Source: Mesobacillus maritimus
GTDB taxonomy: Bacteria > Bacillota > Bacilli > Bacillales > Cytobacillaceae
DNA length: 64,000 nt
Direction: 5' to 3'
NCBI RefSeq assembly: GCF_023715205.1
Contig: NZ_JAMBNR010000001.1
Location: 1 to 64,000 of the forward strand
The notes beneath the pieces are model-generated. The model was given only the letters and a program-made list of their open reading frames with translations. It was not told the origin of the DNA and did not search any database. A program made the position numbers and the translations under genes. Of the stretch, positions 25,716 through 35,266 are shown in pieces (positions within the stretch are counted from its first letter, which is position 1; each line of letters begins with the position of its first letter).

Positions 25716-25746
25716 AAAAGCCGGGTGATTGTTGCTCGGCTTTTTT
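25716..25746 (+). terminator. putP terminator
   Basis: AAAAGCCGGG pairs with GCTCGGCTTTTTT (one mismatch) around a short loop, just after the putP stop. Confidence 0.8.
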
Positions 25747-25951
25747 GTATTCAAAAATATAAGTGTCAAAAAGTACATTTTAGTATTCATTATTTAAGTT
25801 AGTCTATCTTCGTAAGATATATTCTTCTTTGTAAAAATCAATGAAAATAAACTGATTGCAATAAGAGTGTTTTAAATAGAGATATAATTCAGAAAAATAT
25901 GTTGTTTTCATACAATCCATATGATACTATTTTTTCAAAGGGATGATGCAA

Positions 25952-26590
25952 ATGAAGAAGACTAATTTGAAGGAAAGAATTGTTGAAACCGCTCTCAACC
26001 TATTTGAACAGCATGGCTACCACGGAGTGACGGTTGACCAGATTGTTTCTGAATCTGGAACATCAAAAGGGGGATTTTATCACAATTTTAAATCAAAAGA
26101 TGAATTACTCTACTACATCCACGATGTTTTTATCTCCTATGTTCTCGAGAAAGCGCGTGAAGCATATGATAATTATGACACGCCCGTTTCACAGCTTTGT
26201 GCCATCATACAATCCTTCACCAAGGTATTTGACTTATACAAACCACATATCACGGTATTTTATCAGGAAAGCACGTATTTAACCGGAGAATTTAATCTTA
26301 AAATCAATAAAAAAAGGGATGAATATAAAAACCTTTTAATTACCGTCATTCGTGAGGGTCAGCAAAAAGGGGAATTCCGGTCCGAGGTCCCAGCGCAGAT
26401 TTCCGTTATGGCGATTATCGGGATGGTCAATTGGACTTATAAATGGTTTAAAAAAGATGGGCCACTAACTATTGAAGCAATTGCTCAGATTTTTAATGAT
26501 TTGTTGCTCCATTCACTCCTAACCGAAAAGGCAATGAATCAACAAGAAGTACAATCGTTTTTATTAAAAAGTCAGCCTCTCCACAAATAG
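25952..26590 (+). CDS. TetR-family regulator of the leucine/isovalerate operon
   Basis: A 212-residue TetR repressor: DNA-binding domain at residues 6-52 (ERIVETALNLFEQHGYHGVTVDQI, then SGTSKGGFYHNFKSKDELL) and an all-helical ligand domain. ATG 25952 is nine bases from AAAGGG; ATGs at 25943 and 25946 are too close to it. Two 6-2-6 dyads lie between this gene and the dehydrogenase 111 bases downstream, so it likely represses that operon and releases on an acyl-CoA. In proteobacteria the analogous job is done by LiuR (MerR), so this is a functional but not homologous counterpart. Confidence 0.85.
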   Translation: MKKTNLKERIVETALNLFEQHGYHGVTVDQIVSESGTSKGGFYHNFKSKDELLYYIHDVFISYVLEKAREAYDNYDTPVSQLCAIIQSFTKVFDLYKPHITVFYQESTYLTGEFNLKINKKRDEYKNLLITVIREGQQKGEFRSEVPAQISVMAIIGMVNWTYKWFKKDGPLTIEAIAQIFNDLLLHSLLTEKAMNQQEVQSFLLKSQPLHK

Positions 26591-26615
26591 CTGGCTAAAA
26601 TTATACAGTAAACAG

Positions 26616-26683
26616 ACCGACTGGTCGGTATGAATCTTATTCAGAGTCCTTTTTGTAATTAAAACAGACCGACTAGTCCGTCT
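26616..26683 (+). promoter_or_regulatory. two TetR-type operators
   Basis: ACCGAC-TG-GTCGGT (26616-26629) is a perfect 6-2-6 dyad. CAGACCGACTAGTCCGTCT (26665-26683) is a close relative. Both share CAGACCGACT(G/A)GTC, a 50-base spacing, and lie directly before the ribosome binding site of the dehydrogenase. Confidence 0.75.
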
Positions 26684-26701
26684 AATTGAGGAGGAAAATA
26701 G

Positions 26702-27844
26702 ATGAACTTCGAACTGACAAATGAGCAGAAAATGCTGCAAGAAATGGTAAGAGACTTTGCAGAAAAAGAGATTAAACCTTTTGCACGAGAAGTAGATGAA
26801 ACTTCAACAATGCGATACGAGACATTTCAAAAATTGGGTGAATTAGGGCTACTTGGAATTCCGTTTCCGGAAAAGTATGGTGGCGCTGGCGGCGATACCA
26901 TCTCTTATATTATTGCTGTTGAAGAAATCGGAAAAGCTTGTGGAGGTACTGGCTTAAGCTATGCAGCAAACACAAGTCTGGGTGCAAGTCCAATTTATTA
27001 TTTTGGAAGTGAAGGTCAAAAGCAGGAATGGTTGGTACCAATGGCGAAAGGAAAAACAATGGGTGCGTTTGGATTGACGGAACCGAATGCAGGATCTGAC
27101 GCTGGCGGTACACGAACCAAGGCTGTCTTAGACGGGGACGAATGGGTTATCAATGGGGAAAAGTGTTGGATTACGAATGCAGGGTACTCAAGGCAAATCA
27201 TTGTAACCGCTGTCACAGGGAAACGAGAAGATGGTCGAAACATTGTTTCAGCCATTATTGTCCCGGCAGATGCTAAAGGGGTAACCATTTCTTGTAATTA
27301 TGACAAAATGGGCGTGCGTGGTTCAAATACTTGTGAAATCATTTTAGATAATGTTCGTGTTCCAAGAGAAAACCTTCTTGGAGATGAGAAAAAAGGATTT
27401 AGTCAATTCTTATATACTCTAGATGGGGGACGGATTTCGATTGCAGCTTTGTCTGTGGGAATCGCTCAAGCTGCATTCGATAAAGCGCTACAATACTCAA
27501 AAGAGCGAGTGCAATTTGGTCAGTCCATATCTAAGTTTCAGGCGATTCAATTTAAATTAGCGGATATGGCAATGGAACTTGAATTGGCTCGAAACCAAGT
27601 CTATAAAGCAGCTTGGTTAAAAGACCAAGGAAAGCCATTTGGCAAAGAAGCTGCGTTCGCTAAGCTTTTTGCATCCGAAGCAGGGTTCCGTATTTGCAAC
27701 CAAGCGATCCAAATTCATGGTGGCTCAGGCTATATGAAAGAATATGATGTAGAAAGATATTTACGTGACATCAAATTAATGGAAATAGGCGAAGGAACTT
27801 CGGAGATTCAACGTTTAGTCATTGCTCGCCACTTAGGATGCTAA
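26702..27844 (+). CDS. yngJ: acyl-CoA dehydrogenase (isovaleryl-CoA dehydrogenase role)
   Basis: A 380-residue FAD enzyme, first gene of the operon. Family strings: FPEKYGGAGGD, GLTEPNAGSDAGG, NGEKCWITNAG, MGVRGSNTCEI, and the end GEGTSEIQRLVIARHLG. The Glu in GEGTSE occupies the short-chain dehydrogenase catalytic position. Human isovaleryl-CoA dehydrogenase instead uses a Glu on another helix, and here that place reads TLDGGR. Gene order matches yngJ of B. subtilis, whose operon degrades leucine-derived isovaleryl-CoA to 3-methylcrotonyl-CoA. GAGGAGG precedes ATG. Confidence 0.9.
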   Translation: MNFELTNEQKMLQEMVRDFAEKEIKPFAREVDETSTMRYETFQKLGELGLLGIPFPEKYGGAGGDTISYIIAVEEIGKACGGTGLSYAANTSLGASPIYYFGSEGQKQEWLVPMAKGKTMGAFGLTEPNAGSDAGGTRTKAVLDGDEWVINGEKCWITNAGYSRQIIVTAVTGKREDGRNIVSAIIVPADAKGVTISCNYDKMGVRGSNTCEIILDNVRVPRENLLGDEKKGFSQFLYTLDGGRISIAALSVGIAQAAFDKALQYSKERVQFGQSISKFQAIQFKLADMAMELELARNQVYKAAWLKDQGKPFGKEAAFAKLFASEAGFRICNQAIQIHGGSGYMKEYDVERYLRDIKLMEIGEGTSEIQRLVIARHLGC

Positions 27845-27860
27845 AAGTAGGAGGGAAAGA

Positions 27861-29498
27861 ATGACCGAGTTAATTCGTAAATCCGTAGGGGCACTGTTAG
27901 CTGATCGAGCTTTAGAAATGCCTGATCATGAAGCACTCGTATATCCAGACCGTGGACTTAGGTACACATACCGAGAATTCAATGAAGTGTGTGAACAGGT
28001 TGCAAAAGGACTAATGGCGATTGGGATTGAAAAAGGAGAAAATGTTGCAGTTTGGGCATCGAATATTCCAGAATGGGTTAGCTTGCAATATGGTACGGGA
28101 AAAATGGGGGCCGTACTTGTTACAGTAAACACCAATTATCGAGCTGCAGAGTTAGAATACTTATTGAAACAATCAGATTCGACGACAATCTTCCTAATTG
28201 AAGATTACAAAGGTAACTCATATATTGACACGATTTACGAACTTTGTCCTGAACTTGAGTATTGCCGGCCAGGGGACCTTCAGTCTAAACGGCTCCCCAA
28301 GTTGAAAAATGTGTTTGTTTTTAGTGAAAAAGATTATCCCGGAACTTATAAGTGGTCAGATGTTCTCTCATTGTCAACACAAGTGACAAATTCTCAATTA
28401 GAGGAACGGATGGCAGAGCTAAAACCTGATGATGTTATTAATATGCAATATACATCTGGAACAACAGGATTCCCTAAGGGAGTTATGTTGACTCATAGCA
28501 ATCTTACAAATAATGGATTTAACATAGCCAAGTGTATGAAATTAACTGAACAAGATCGACTATGTATTCCAGTGCCATTTTTCCATTGTTTTGGTTGTGT
28601 GATTGGGACTCTAGCGGCCGTCAGTGTTGGGGCAACAATGGTACCTGTCCAAGAATTTGATGCCGAAACAGTCCTACGAACCGTCGAGCAAGAAAAATGC
28701 ACTGCACTTCATGGGGTTCCTACCATGTTTATTGCCGAGTTAAATCACCCAAATTTTGAAAATTATGACTTGTCGACGTTGAGAACGGGTGTAATGGCCG
28801 GTTCCAATTGTCCTGTAGAAGTAATGAAAAATGTCATGAACAAAATGAACATATCGGAAATTACGATTTGTTACGGTCAAACAGAATCTTCTCCAGTGAT
28901 CACACAAACACGTACGGATGATCCAGTCGAATTAAGAGTAGAAACAGTGGGCAGAGCTTTGCCAAACGTTGAAGTGAAAATTGTTCAACCTGGGACAACA
29001 CAAGAACTACCTTACAATCAGCAGGGTGAACTTTGTACACGTGGCTATCACGTGATGAAGGGGTACTACAAAAACCCAGATGCTACTAGGGAAGCAATTG
29101 ACGAAGATGGCTGGTTACATACTGGAGATTTAGCCATTATGGATGAAAACGGTTATTGTCGCATCACTGGTCGGTTAAAAGATATGATTATTCGCGGTGG
29201 TGAGAATATTTACCCACGTGAAATTGAGGAATTTCTTTATACCCATCCAAAGGTTTTAGATGCCCAGGTAATTGGTGTTCCGGATGAAAAATATGGGGAA
29301 GAAGTAATGGCTTGGATTATTTTAAAAGAAGGGGCGACTGCAACTACTGATGAAATAAAAGAATATTTCAAAGGAAAAATCTCCCATCATAAAATACCAA
29401 GGCACATCTTCTTTACAGATGAGTACCCAATGACTGCTTCAGGAAAAATTCAAAAATACAAATTGCGCGAGCAGTCAATTAATCTATTAACCCCATAA
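27861..29498 (+). CDS. yngI: acyl-CoA synthetase (AMP-forming), YngI type
   Basis: A 545-residue ANL-superfamily ligase with all core motifs: YTSGTTGFPKGVM (about residue 198), the YGQTESSP hinge region, WLHTGDLA, GRLKDMIIRGGENIYPREIE, and the catalytic Lys in TASGKIQKYK near the end. It activates a short or branched acid to its CoA thioester via acyl-AMP. The position as second gene equals yngI. It follows the dehydrogenase by 16 bases with GGAGGG, so the two are co-transcribed. Isovalerate or a related branched acid is the likely substrate. Confidence 0.9.
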   Translation: MTELIRKSVGALLADRALEMPDHEALVYPDRGLRYTYREFNEVCEQVAKGLMAIGIEKGENVAVWASNIPEWVSLQYGTGKMGAVLVTVNTNYRAAELEYLLKQSDSTTIFLIEDYKGNSYIDTIYELCPELEYCRPGDLQSKRLPKLKNVFVFSEKDYPGTYKWSDVLSLSTQVTNSQLEERMAELKPDDVINMQYTSGTTGFPKGVMLTHSNLTNNGFNIAKCMKLTEQDRLCIPVPFFHCFGCVIGTLAAVSVGATMVPVQEFDAETVLRTVEQEKCTALHGVPTMFIAELNHPNFENYDLSTLRTGVMAGSNCPVEVMKNVMNKMNISEITICYGQTESSPVITQTRTDDPVELRVETVGRALPNVEVKIVQPGTTQELPYNQQGELCTRGYHVMKGYYKNPDATREAIDEDGWLHTGDLAIMDENGYCRITGRLKDMIIRGGENIYPREIEEFLYTHPKVLDAQVIGVPDEKYGEEVMAWIILKEGATATTDEIKEYFKGKISHHKIPRHIFFTDEYPMTASGKIQKYKLREQSINLLTP

Positions 29499-29515
29499 GT
29501 TAAGGAGTGATTTAC

Positions 29516-30874
29516 TTGTTTACAAAAGTATTGATTGCCAATAGAGGAGAAATCGCCTTAAGAGTCATTCGAACATGTCAAAAAATGAACATTCAAACTG
29601 TGGCGATCTATTCAGAAGCAGATGCAGACGCACTGTTTGTACGTGAGGCCGATGAAGCTTATTGTGTGGGTAAACCACCCGTTAATCAGAGTTATTTGAA
29701 TGCGGAAGAGATTATTGCAGTGGCAAAGAAATCGGGTGCTGAAGCGGTTCATCCTGGATATGGACTTTTATCTGAAAACGCTTCGTTCGCTACGAGATGC
29801 ATAAATGAAGGATTAACGTTTATCGGTCCCTCTCCAAACATTATCGCATCAATGGGAAGCAAAATTGAGGCACGTAAAACAATGAAGGAAGCCGGAGTCC
29901 CAATTATTGAGGGAATTAACACCTCGCTTGAAAGTGAGGATGAAGCCAAACTGGCAGCAAAGGAAATCGGTTATCCCCTTATGTTGAAAGCCTCTGCTGG
30001 TGGAGGTGGGATCGGGATGCAACTAGTCAACTCTGAAGAGGAATTAGTGAAAGCTTTCGCAGGTAATAAAAAACGTGCTGAGTCCTTCTTTGGAGATGGC
30101 GCGATGTTTTTAGAAAAATATATCGCGGAACCGCACCATATTGAAGTGCAAATTCTAGCCGATTCTCACGGCAATGTCGTTCCACTTTGGGAAAGAGAAT
30201 GCTCGATTCAAAGACGAAATCAAAAAGTTGTTGAAGAGGCTCCTTCTCCATTTATAAATGAGGAAACTCGAAACAAAATGTTGGAAGCCGCTATAAAAGC
30301 TGCACAGCACATCGGCTATACAAATGCTGGAACGATCGAATTCCTAGTCGATCGAGAGCAAAATTTCTATTTTCTTGAAATGAATACGAGATTGCAAGTA
30401 GAACATCCCGTTACAGAGGAAATTACGGGGCTAGATTTGGTCGAGGAACAATTGAAAGTCGCTTCAGGTGCCGACCTTTCGTTTACCAGGGAAGAGGTTG
30501 CCCGTAATGGTCATGCGATTGAAGTTCGGATTTATGCAGAGGATCCTAAGACATTTTTCCCTTCACCAGGAAAAATTACTGAATTCAAACTACCTGAAGG
30601 AGAAGGGATTCGCAACGAGTGTGCGATTGAAGCTGGTTCTCAAGTAACCCCTTTTTATGATCCTATGATTGGCAAACTTATTGCCTGGGGACAAACTAGG
30701 GAAGAAGCGTGCTCACGTTTAAAGCAAGCACTTGAAGATTATAAAATTGTGGGAATTAAAACAAATATCCCAATGTTAATCAAAACTGTAAGCCATGAAC
30801 AATTTCTCAAAGGTTATACAACAACACAATTTGTAAATGAATACTATTTACCCCTATTAACTTCAACAAAGTAA
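29516..30874 (+). CDS. yngH: biotin carboxylase subunit of 3-methylcrotonyl-CoA carboxylase
   Basis: A 452-residue biotin carboxylase with no carrier domain. Motifs: VLIANRGEIALRVIR at the start, AVHPGYGLLSENA, KASAGGGGIGMQ (ATP-grasp glycine loop), ERECSIQRRNQKV and EMNTRLQVEHPVTE. I take TTG 29516, eight bases after GGAG, because the earlier GTG lies inside the ribosome binding site. It carboxylates biotin on the small carrier encoded next. In this window it is the only biotin carboxylase, although a second carrier and carboxyltransferase exist in the atu-like cluster. Confidence 0.92.
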   Translation: MFTKVLIANRGEIALRVIRTCQKMNIQTVAIYSEADADALFVREADEAYCVGKPPVNQSYLNAEEIIAVAKKSGAEAVHPGYGLLSENASFATRCINEGLTFIGPSPNIIASMGSKIEARKTMKEAGVPIIEGINTSLESEDEAKLAAKEIGYPLMLKASAGGGGIGMQLVNSEEELVKAFAGNKKRAESFFGDGAMFLEKYIAEPHHIEVQILADSHGNVVPLWERECSIQRRNQKVVEEAPSPFINEETRNKMLEAAIKAAQHIGYTNAGTIEFLVDREQNFYFLEMNTRLQVEHPVTEEITGLDLVEEQLKVASGADLSFTREEVARNGHAIEVRIYAEDPKTFFPSPGKITEFKLPEGEGIRNECAIEAGSQVTPFYDPMIGKLIAWGQTREEACSRLKQALEDYKIVGIKTNIPMLIKTVSHEQFLKGYTTTQFVNEYYLPLLTSTK

Positions 30875-30887
30875 AGGAGAATGCAAA

Positions 30888-31100
30888 ATGGCAAAAGTAG
30901 AAGCAGGCATGGCAGGTAATGTTTGGAAGGTCCTTGTGAAAGAAGGAGACGAAGTCAAAGCAGGTCAAGAGGTCGTAATACTAGAATCGATGAAAATGGA
31001 AATCCCAGTTGCTGTTGAAGCGGACGGAAAAGTGACAAAAGTGCATGTCCAAGAAGGGGACTTTGTCAACGATACGGATGCAATAGTGGACGTTGAGTAA
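30888..31100 (+). CDS. yngHB: biotin carrier protein (BCCP-like)
   Basis: A 70-residue lipoyl/biotinyl domain. The biotinylated lysine is K36 in ESMKMEIPV. It sits 13 bases after the biotin carboxylase stop, with AAAGGAGAA before ATG. In B. subtilis YngHB plays the same part as a separate carrier. It shuttles carboxybiotin from YngH to the carboxyltransferase YngE. Confidence 0.93.
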   Translation: MAKVEAGMAGNVWKVLVKEGDEVKAGQEVVILESMKMEIPVAVEADGKVTKVHVQEGDFVNDTDAIVDVE

Positions 31101-31112
31101 GGAGTTGATTCT

Positions 31113-32030
31113 TTGAAACTACCAAAACAGGTGAAAATCAAAGAAGTTGGTCCTAGAGATGGATTGCAGAATGAAAAGCAACCGATATTAACCGCTGATA
31201 AAATTGCATGGATTGATTCTCTTTCTGAATCAGGTCTCTCTTATCTTGAGGTTAGCTCGTTCGTAAACCCGAAGTGGATTCCACAGCTTGCGGATGCATC
31301 TGAAGTTTTAAAAGGGATTAAACGAAACAAGAATATCACTTATGCTGCACTCGTTCCAAATCTAAAAGGACTTGATCGCGCACTAGAAGCAGACGTGGAT
31401 GAGATTAGCGTGTTTATGTCTGCAAGTGAAGGGCATAACCGGAACAATATCAATAAGTCGATTCAGGAAACTTATCCTGTGTTAGCTGAAGTGGTTAAGG
31501 AAGCTAAAATGGCTGGAAAAACGGTTCGTGGCTATGTGTCTACGGTGATTGCTTGCCCCTATGACGGGAAGGTTGCGCCAACTCAAGTGCGCGAAGTAGC
31601 AGATCATTTATTCTCAATGGGTGTTAATGAGCTATCCTTAGGTGAAACCATAGGCGTTGGAGTACCTAGTCAAGTCGAATCCTTACTTGAAGAATTATTA
31701 GGACATTTTGAGGTTGATAGACTTGCCATGCATTTCCACGATACACGGGGGACGGCTTTGGCGAACGTTGTGAAATCACTAGAAATGGGGATAACAGCAT
31801 TTGATAGTTCTCTAGGTGGCCTCGGTGGATGTCCATATGCTAAGGGAGCTTCAGGGAATGTGGCGACAGAGGATTTAATCTATTTGCTCCATGAAATGGG
31901 TATAAACACTGGTATAAATTCAGATAAATTAATGAAATCGGCGTTAATGATCGAAGAAAAGTTGGGAAAACCTCTTAAAAGTCGTCAATTAGAAATTTTG
32001 CGTGCGGAAGGAAGGGAGCGAATCTCATGA
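31113..32030 (+). CDS. yngG: hydroxymethylglutaryl-CoA lyase
   Basis: A 305-residue TIM-barrel lyase of the HMG-CoA lyase/DRE-TIM family: KEVGPRDGLQNE at residues 9-20 (metal and catalytic Asp/Arg), MHFHDTRGTALANV, and the active-site loop GLGGCPYAKGASGN with the catalytic Cys. It cleaves HMG-CoA to acetyl-CoA and acetoacetate, the last step of leucine breakdown. It starts at TTG 31113 with AAGGAG, and overlaps the hydratase gene by four bases (ATGA). Confidence 0.93.
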   Translation: MKLPKQVKIKEVGPRDGLQNEKQPILTADKIAWIDSLSESGLSYLEVSSFVNPKWIPQLADASEVLKGIKRNKNITYAALVPNLKGLDRALEADVDEISVFMSASEGHNRNNINKSIQETYPVLAEVVKEAKMAGKTVRGYVSTVIACPYDGKVAPTQVREVADHLFSMGVNELSLGETIGVGVPSQVESLLEELLGHFEVDRLAMHFHDTRGTALANVVKSLEMGITAFDSSLGGLGGCPYAKGASGNVATEDLIYLLHEMGINTGINSDKLMKSALMIEEKLGKPLKSRQLEILRAEGRERIS

Positions 32031-32821
32031 ATGAGACCATAGTTGAAACAGTAAAATTGGAAAAGCGAAGTGATGGCGTTGCCATTGTAACGTTAAATCG
32101 ACCTGAAGCCGCAAATGCACTTTCTAAAAAAATGTTAATTGATTTCCAATCTATTTTAGCTGAACTTAAACTTGACAATGAAGTTCGTGTCGTCATCTTA
32201 ACAGGTGCAGGGGACAAAGCATTTTGTGCTGGGGCGGATTTAAAAGAGCGTCGAGGAATGACCGATACGGAAGCAATACAAACGGTCCGTTTGATTGGAG
32301 CAACAATCACAGAAGTTGAAGCTCTTCCGCAGCCAGTCATTGCTGCGATTAATGGGGTTGCATTTGGTGGCGGACTGGAACTAGCTTTAGCATGTGATTT
32401 GCGAGTTGGAGCAAATGAGGCGAAAGTGGGATTAACTGAAACTTCCTTAGCCATTATTCCTGGGGCGGGGGGAACACAGCGACTACCTCGTTTAATTGGA
32501 CCAGGAAAGGCAAAAGAACTGATTTATACCGCTCAGCGACTAACTGCTGAAGAGGCAGAAACAATTGGAATTCTTGAATATGCAGTCCCGAGGGCTCAAT
32601 TAATGGATAAAGCAGTAAAGCTAGCCAAAGCGATGGCCAAAAACGGTCCACTTGCTCTTGTTCAGGCGAAAAAAGCTATTAACAAGGGGTTAGAAGTGGA
32701 TTTAGCCACAGGCTTGAAAATTGAAGAACTCGCTTATGATGTTCTAATTCCAACAGAGGACAGGATAGAAGGCCTAACCGCTTTTGCTGAAAAAAGACCT
32801 CCAGAATACAAAGGACGCTAA
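32027..32821 (+). CDS. yngF: enoyl-CoA hydratase, methylglutaconyl-CoA hydratase role
   Basis: A 264-residue crotonase. The oxyanion-hole segments are AFCAGADLKE and GVAFGGGLELAL. Both catalytic Glu positions are filled: E in GGLELA and E in GLTETSLAIIPGAGG. The GLTETSLAIIPGAGGTQRL string is typical of AUH-type methylglutaconyl-CoA hydratases. In the pathway it hydrates 3-methylglutaconyl-CoA to HMG-CoA. The start overlaps the lyase stop (ATGA), indicating translational coupling. Confidence 0.88.
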   Translation: MNETIVETVKLEKRSDGVAIVTLNRPEAANALSKKMLIDFQSILAELKLDNEVRVVILTGAGDKAFCAGADLKERRGMTDTEAIQTVRLIGATITEVEALPQPVIAAINGVAFGGGLELALACDLRVGANEAKVGLTETSLAIIPGAGGTQRLPRLIGPGKAKELIYTAQRLTAEEAETIGILEYAVPRAQLMDKAVKLAKAMAKNGPLALVQAKKAINKGLEVDLATGLKIEELAYDVLIPTEDRIEGLTAFAEKRPPEYKGR

Positions 32822-32841
32822 AGTCGAGCTTTAAATGGAAA

Positions 32842-32874
32842 TTTACTGGATGGTGCCTGGCACCATCCAGTAAA
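32842..32874. repeat. GTGCCAGGCAC-type palindromic repeat, copy 3
   Basis: A perfect 33-base palindrome, TTTACTGGATGGTGCC with its complement around one T. It lies inside the leucine operon between the hydratase and carboxyltransferase genes. Without a T-run it probably does not terminate transcription fully, but it could tune distal expression or mRNA stability. Confidence 0.85.
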
Positions 32875-32951
32875 TCCCAACAAAAATATGCATAGTAGCA
32901 AGGGGACGGCTTGTGGCCTTCTCCTTTTTCAGAAAAGGAGGAATCAATTTC

Positions 32952-34490
32952 ATGACAGAGACGCATACAAAATCAGGTTATGAACTGAAAAAAGAATCCA
33001 TCCTAAAGGGCGGAAGCGAAAAATACCACCAAAAAAACGCAGAACAAGGAAAGATGTTTGTTCGTGATCGATTAAATTTATTATTTGATAATGGGTTACA
33101 AGCTGAAGATGGCATGTTTGCGAACGTGCTTGCTGGTGACCTCCCAGCTGATGGTGTCGTCACAGGTATTGGAAAGATCCATGGTCGTACGGTTTGTGTA
33201 ATGGCCAATGACTCCACCATTAAGGCAGGCTCTTGGGGAAAACGGACAGTTGAGAAAATTATACGCATTCAGGAAACGGCTGAAAAACTACGCTGCCCAA
33301 TGCTTTATCTTGTTGATTCAGCAGGAGCGCGGATTACTGATCAATTAGAAATGTTCCCAGGACGTCGAGGTGCAGGAAGAATTTTTTATAATCAAGTAAA
33401 GATGTCTGGGAAAGTCCCGCAAATCTGCTTATTATTTGGACCTTCTGCGGCTGGGGGAGCCTATATCCCTGCTTTCTGTGACATCGTAGTGATGGTTGAA
33501 GGAAATGCTTCGATGTACCTTGGCTCGCCACGAATGGCAGAAATGGTGATCGGTGAAAAAGTAACGCTTGAACAAATGGGTGGAGCAAAAATGCATTGTT
33601 CTGTTTCTGGTTGTGGAGATGTGCTGGTTCAATCAGAAGAGGAAGCAATCGTTTATGCTCGAAAATATCTAACTTATTTCCCAAATAACTTCAGTGAAAA
33701 GCCAGTAAAAGCGGAAGCGAAGGAACCACGGTCATTTGAAAAATCAATTGAAGAGATTATCCCCAAAAATCAAAATGCCCCATTTGATATGTATCAGTTG
33801 ATTGAGCGTTTAGTCGATAAGGACTCAATCTGTGAAATTAAAAAATTATTTGCACCGGAACTAATTACCTGCTTAGGACGCATTAATGGGCAACCAATTG
33901 GAATTATTGCGAACCAACCACGCGTTAAAGGTGGCGTTTTGTTCCATGATAGTGCGGATAAAGCGGCAAAGTTCATCAATCTTTGCGATGCTTATCATAT
34001 TCCGCTTCTTTTCTTAGCGGATGTTCCGGGATTCATGATCGGAACAAACGTAGAGAAAGCTGGAATTATCCGCCACGGAGCCAAAATGATCTCAGCGATG
34101 AGTGAGGCTACGGTTCCGAAAATGACGGTAATTGTGCGAAAAGCATATGGGGCTGGATTATATGCGATGGCAGGTCCAGCATTTGAACCGGATTGCTGTA
34201 TTGCCCTACCTTCTGCAGCCATTGCTGTAATGGGACCGGAAGCTGCGGTGAACGCTGTATATGCAAATAAAATTGCCGCCCTTCCAGAAGAAGAACGTGC
34301 CGCGTTCATCGCTGAGAAACGAGAAGAATATAAAGAAGATATTGATATTTATCGATTAGCTTCTGAATTGATTATTGACGATGTAGTAGAACCAAATTCT
34401 CTAAGAGAGGAATTAGCGGAGCGTTTGGAACTCTATATGTCTAAGTATTTAGTATTCTCTGAGCGTAAACATGGAGTATATCCGGTATAA
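32952..34490 (+). CDS. yngE: 3-methylcrotonyl-CoA carboxylase carboxyltransferase subunit
   Basis: A 512-residue carboxyltransferase with paired crotonase-fold halves. The N-half has ADGVVTGIGKIHGR, DSAGARITDQ and GPSAAGGAYIPA; the C-half has RVKGGVLF, DVPGFMIG, RKAYGAGLYAM and GPEAAVNAVYANK. ATG 32952 follows AAAAGGAGGAA; an earlier in-frame start would run through that site. It transfers the carboxyl from carboxybiotin to 3-methylcrotonyl-CoA. It is the same size as B. subtilis YngE. The 130-base gap before it holds the palindrome at 32842. Confidence 0.92.
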   Translation: MTETHTKSGYELKKESILKGGSEKYHQKNAEQGKMFVRDRLNLLFDNGLQAEDGMFANVLAGDLPADGVVTGIGKIHGRTVCVMANDSTIKAGSWGKRTVEKIIRIQETAEKLRCPMLYLVDSAGARITDQLEMFPGRRGAGRIFYNQVKMSGKVPQICLLFGPSAAGGAYIPAFCDIVVMVEGNASMYLGSPRMAEMVIGEKVTLEQMGGAKMHCSVSGCGDVLVQSEEEAIVYARKYLTYFPNNFSEKPVKAEAKEPRSFEKSIEEIIPKNQNAPFDMYQLIERLVDKDSICEIKKLFAPELITCLGRINGQPIGIIANQPRVKGGVLFHDSADKAAKFINLCDAYHIPLLFLADVPGFMIGTNVEKAGIIRHGAKMISAMSEATVPKMTVIVRKAYGAGLYAMAGPAFEPDCCIALPSAAIAVMGPEAAVNAVYANKIAALPEEERAAFIAEKREEYKEDIDIYRLASELIIDDVVEPNSLREELAERLELYMSKYLVFSERKHGVYPV

Positions 34491-34564
34491 AGTTCTAGTA
34501 AAGAAGTGTGTTCTCAAAAGAAACCCAAAGGGTAACCGACTTTGTTTAACAAGGAGGGAAAGAC

Positions 34565-35254
34565 ATGAAAAAAATTTATACAGACTTTTCAGAAGCGGTT
34601 GATGGAATTAAGGATGGAATGACTTTAATGGTCGGTGGATTTGGTTTATGTGGCATCCCAGAAAACCTGATAAAAGCATTAGCAGAAAAAGGAACGAAAG
34701 ACCTCACAGTCATCTCGAATAACTGCGGTGTAGATGAATGGGGACTAGGTTTATTATTAAAAAACAAACAAATTAAAAAGGTAATTGCCTCATATGTTGG
34801 CGAAAACAAGGAATTTGAACGTCAATTACTTGCAGGTGAAATTGAAGTCGAATTAACACCTCAAGGAACGTTGGCAGAAAAAATCCGTGCTGGGGGCGCA
34901 GGTATTCCAGCCTTTTACACACCGGCGGGCGTTGGAACCCCGATTGCGGAAGGAAGAGAAGTTCGCGAATTCAACGGCAAAGAATATTTACTTGAACCAT
35001 CCTTACGTGCAGATTTTAGCCTTGTTCGGGCTTATCAGGGCGACAAGATGGGAAACCTTGTTTTCCGGAAAACGGCGAGAAATTTTAATTCAATGATGGC
35101 AACCGCTGGTAACACTACAATTGCCGAAGTAGAAAATCTGGTTGAAGTAGGCGATTTAGATCCGAATTTTATCCATTCGCCGGGAATTTATGTTCAGTCT
35201 TTAATTCAAGGAGAGCAAGAAAAAAGAATCGAACGAAGAACAGTTAGGACGTAA
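34565..35254 (+). CDS. scoA: 3-oxoacid (acetoacetate) CoA-transferase subunit A
   Basis: A 229-residue alpha subunit of family I CoA-transferases: [18 protein letters not shown] at 20-37 and [17 protein letters not shown] in the middle. It pairs with the next gene. Family members swap CoA between succinyl-CoA or acyl-CoA and acetoacetate. Placed behind the leucine operon it would activate the acetoacetate released by HMG-CoA lyase. AAGGAGGG precedes ATG. Confidence 0.9.
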   Translation: MKKIYTDFSEAVDGIKDGMTLMVGGFGLCGIPENLIKALAEKGTKDLTVISNNCGVDEWGLGLLLKNKQIKKVIASYVGENKEFERQLLAGEIEVELTPQGTLAEKIRAGGAGIPAFYTPAGVGTPIAEGREVREFNGKEYLLEPSLRADFSLVRAYQGDKMGNLVFRKTARNFNSMMATAGNTTIAEVENLVEVGDLDPNFIHSPGIYVQSLIQGEQEKRIERRTVRT

Positions 35255-35266
35255 GGAGGGGAAATC

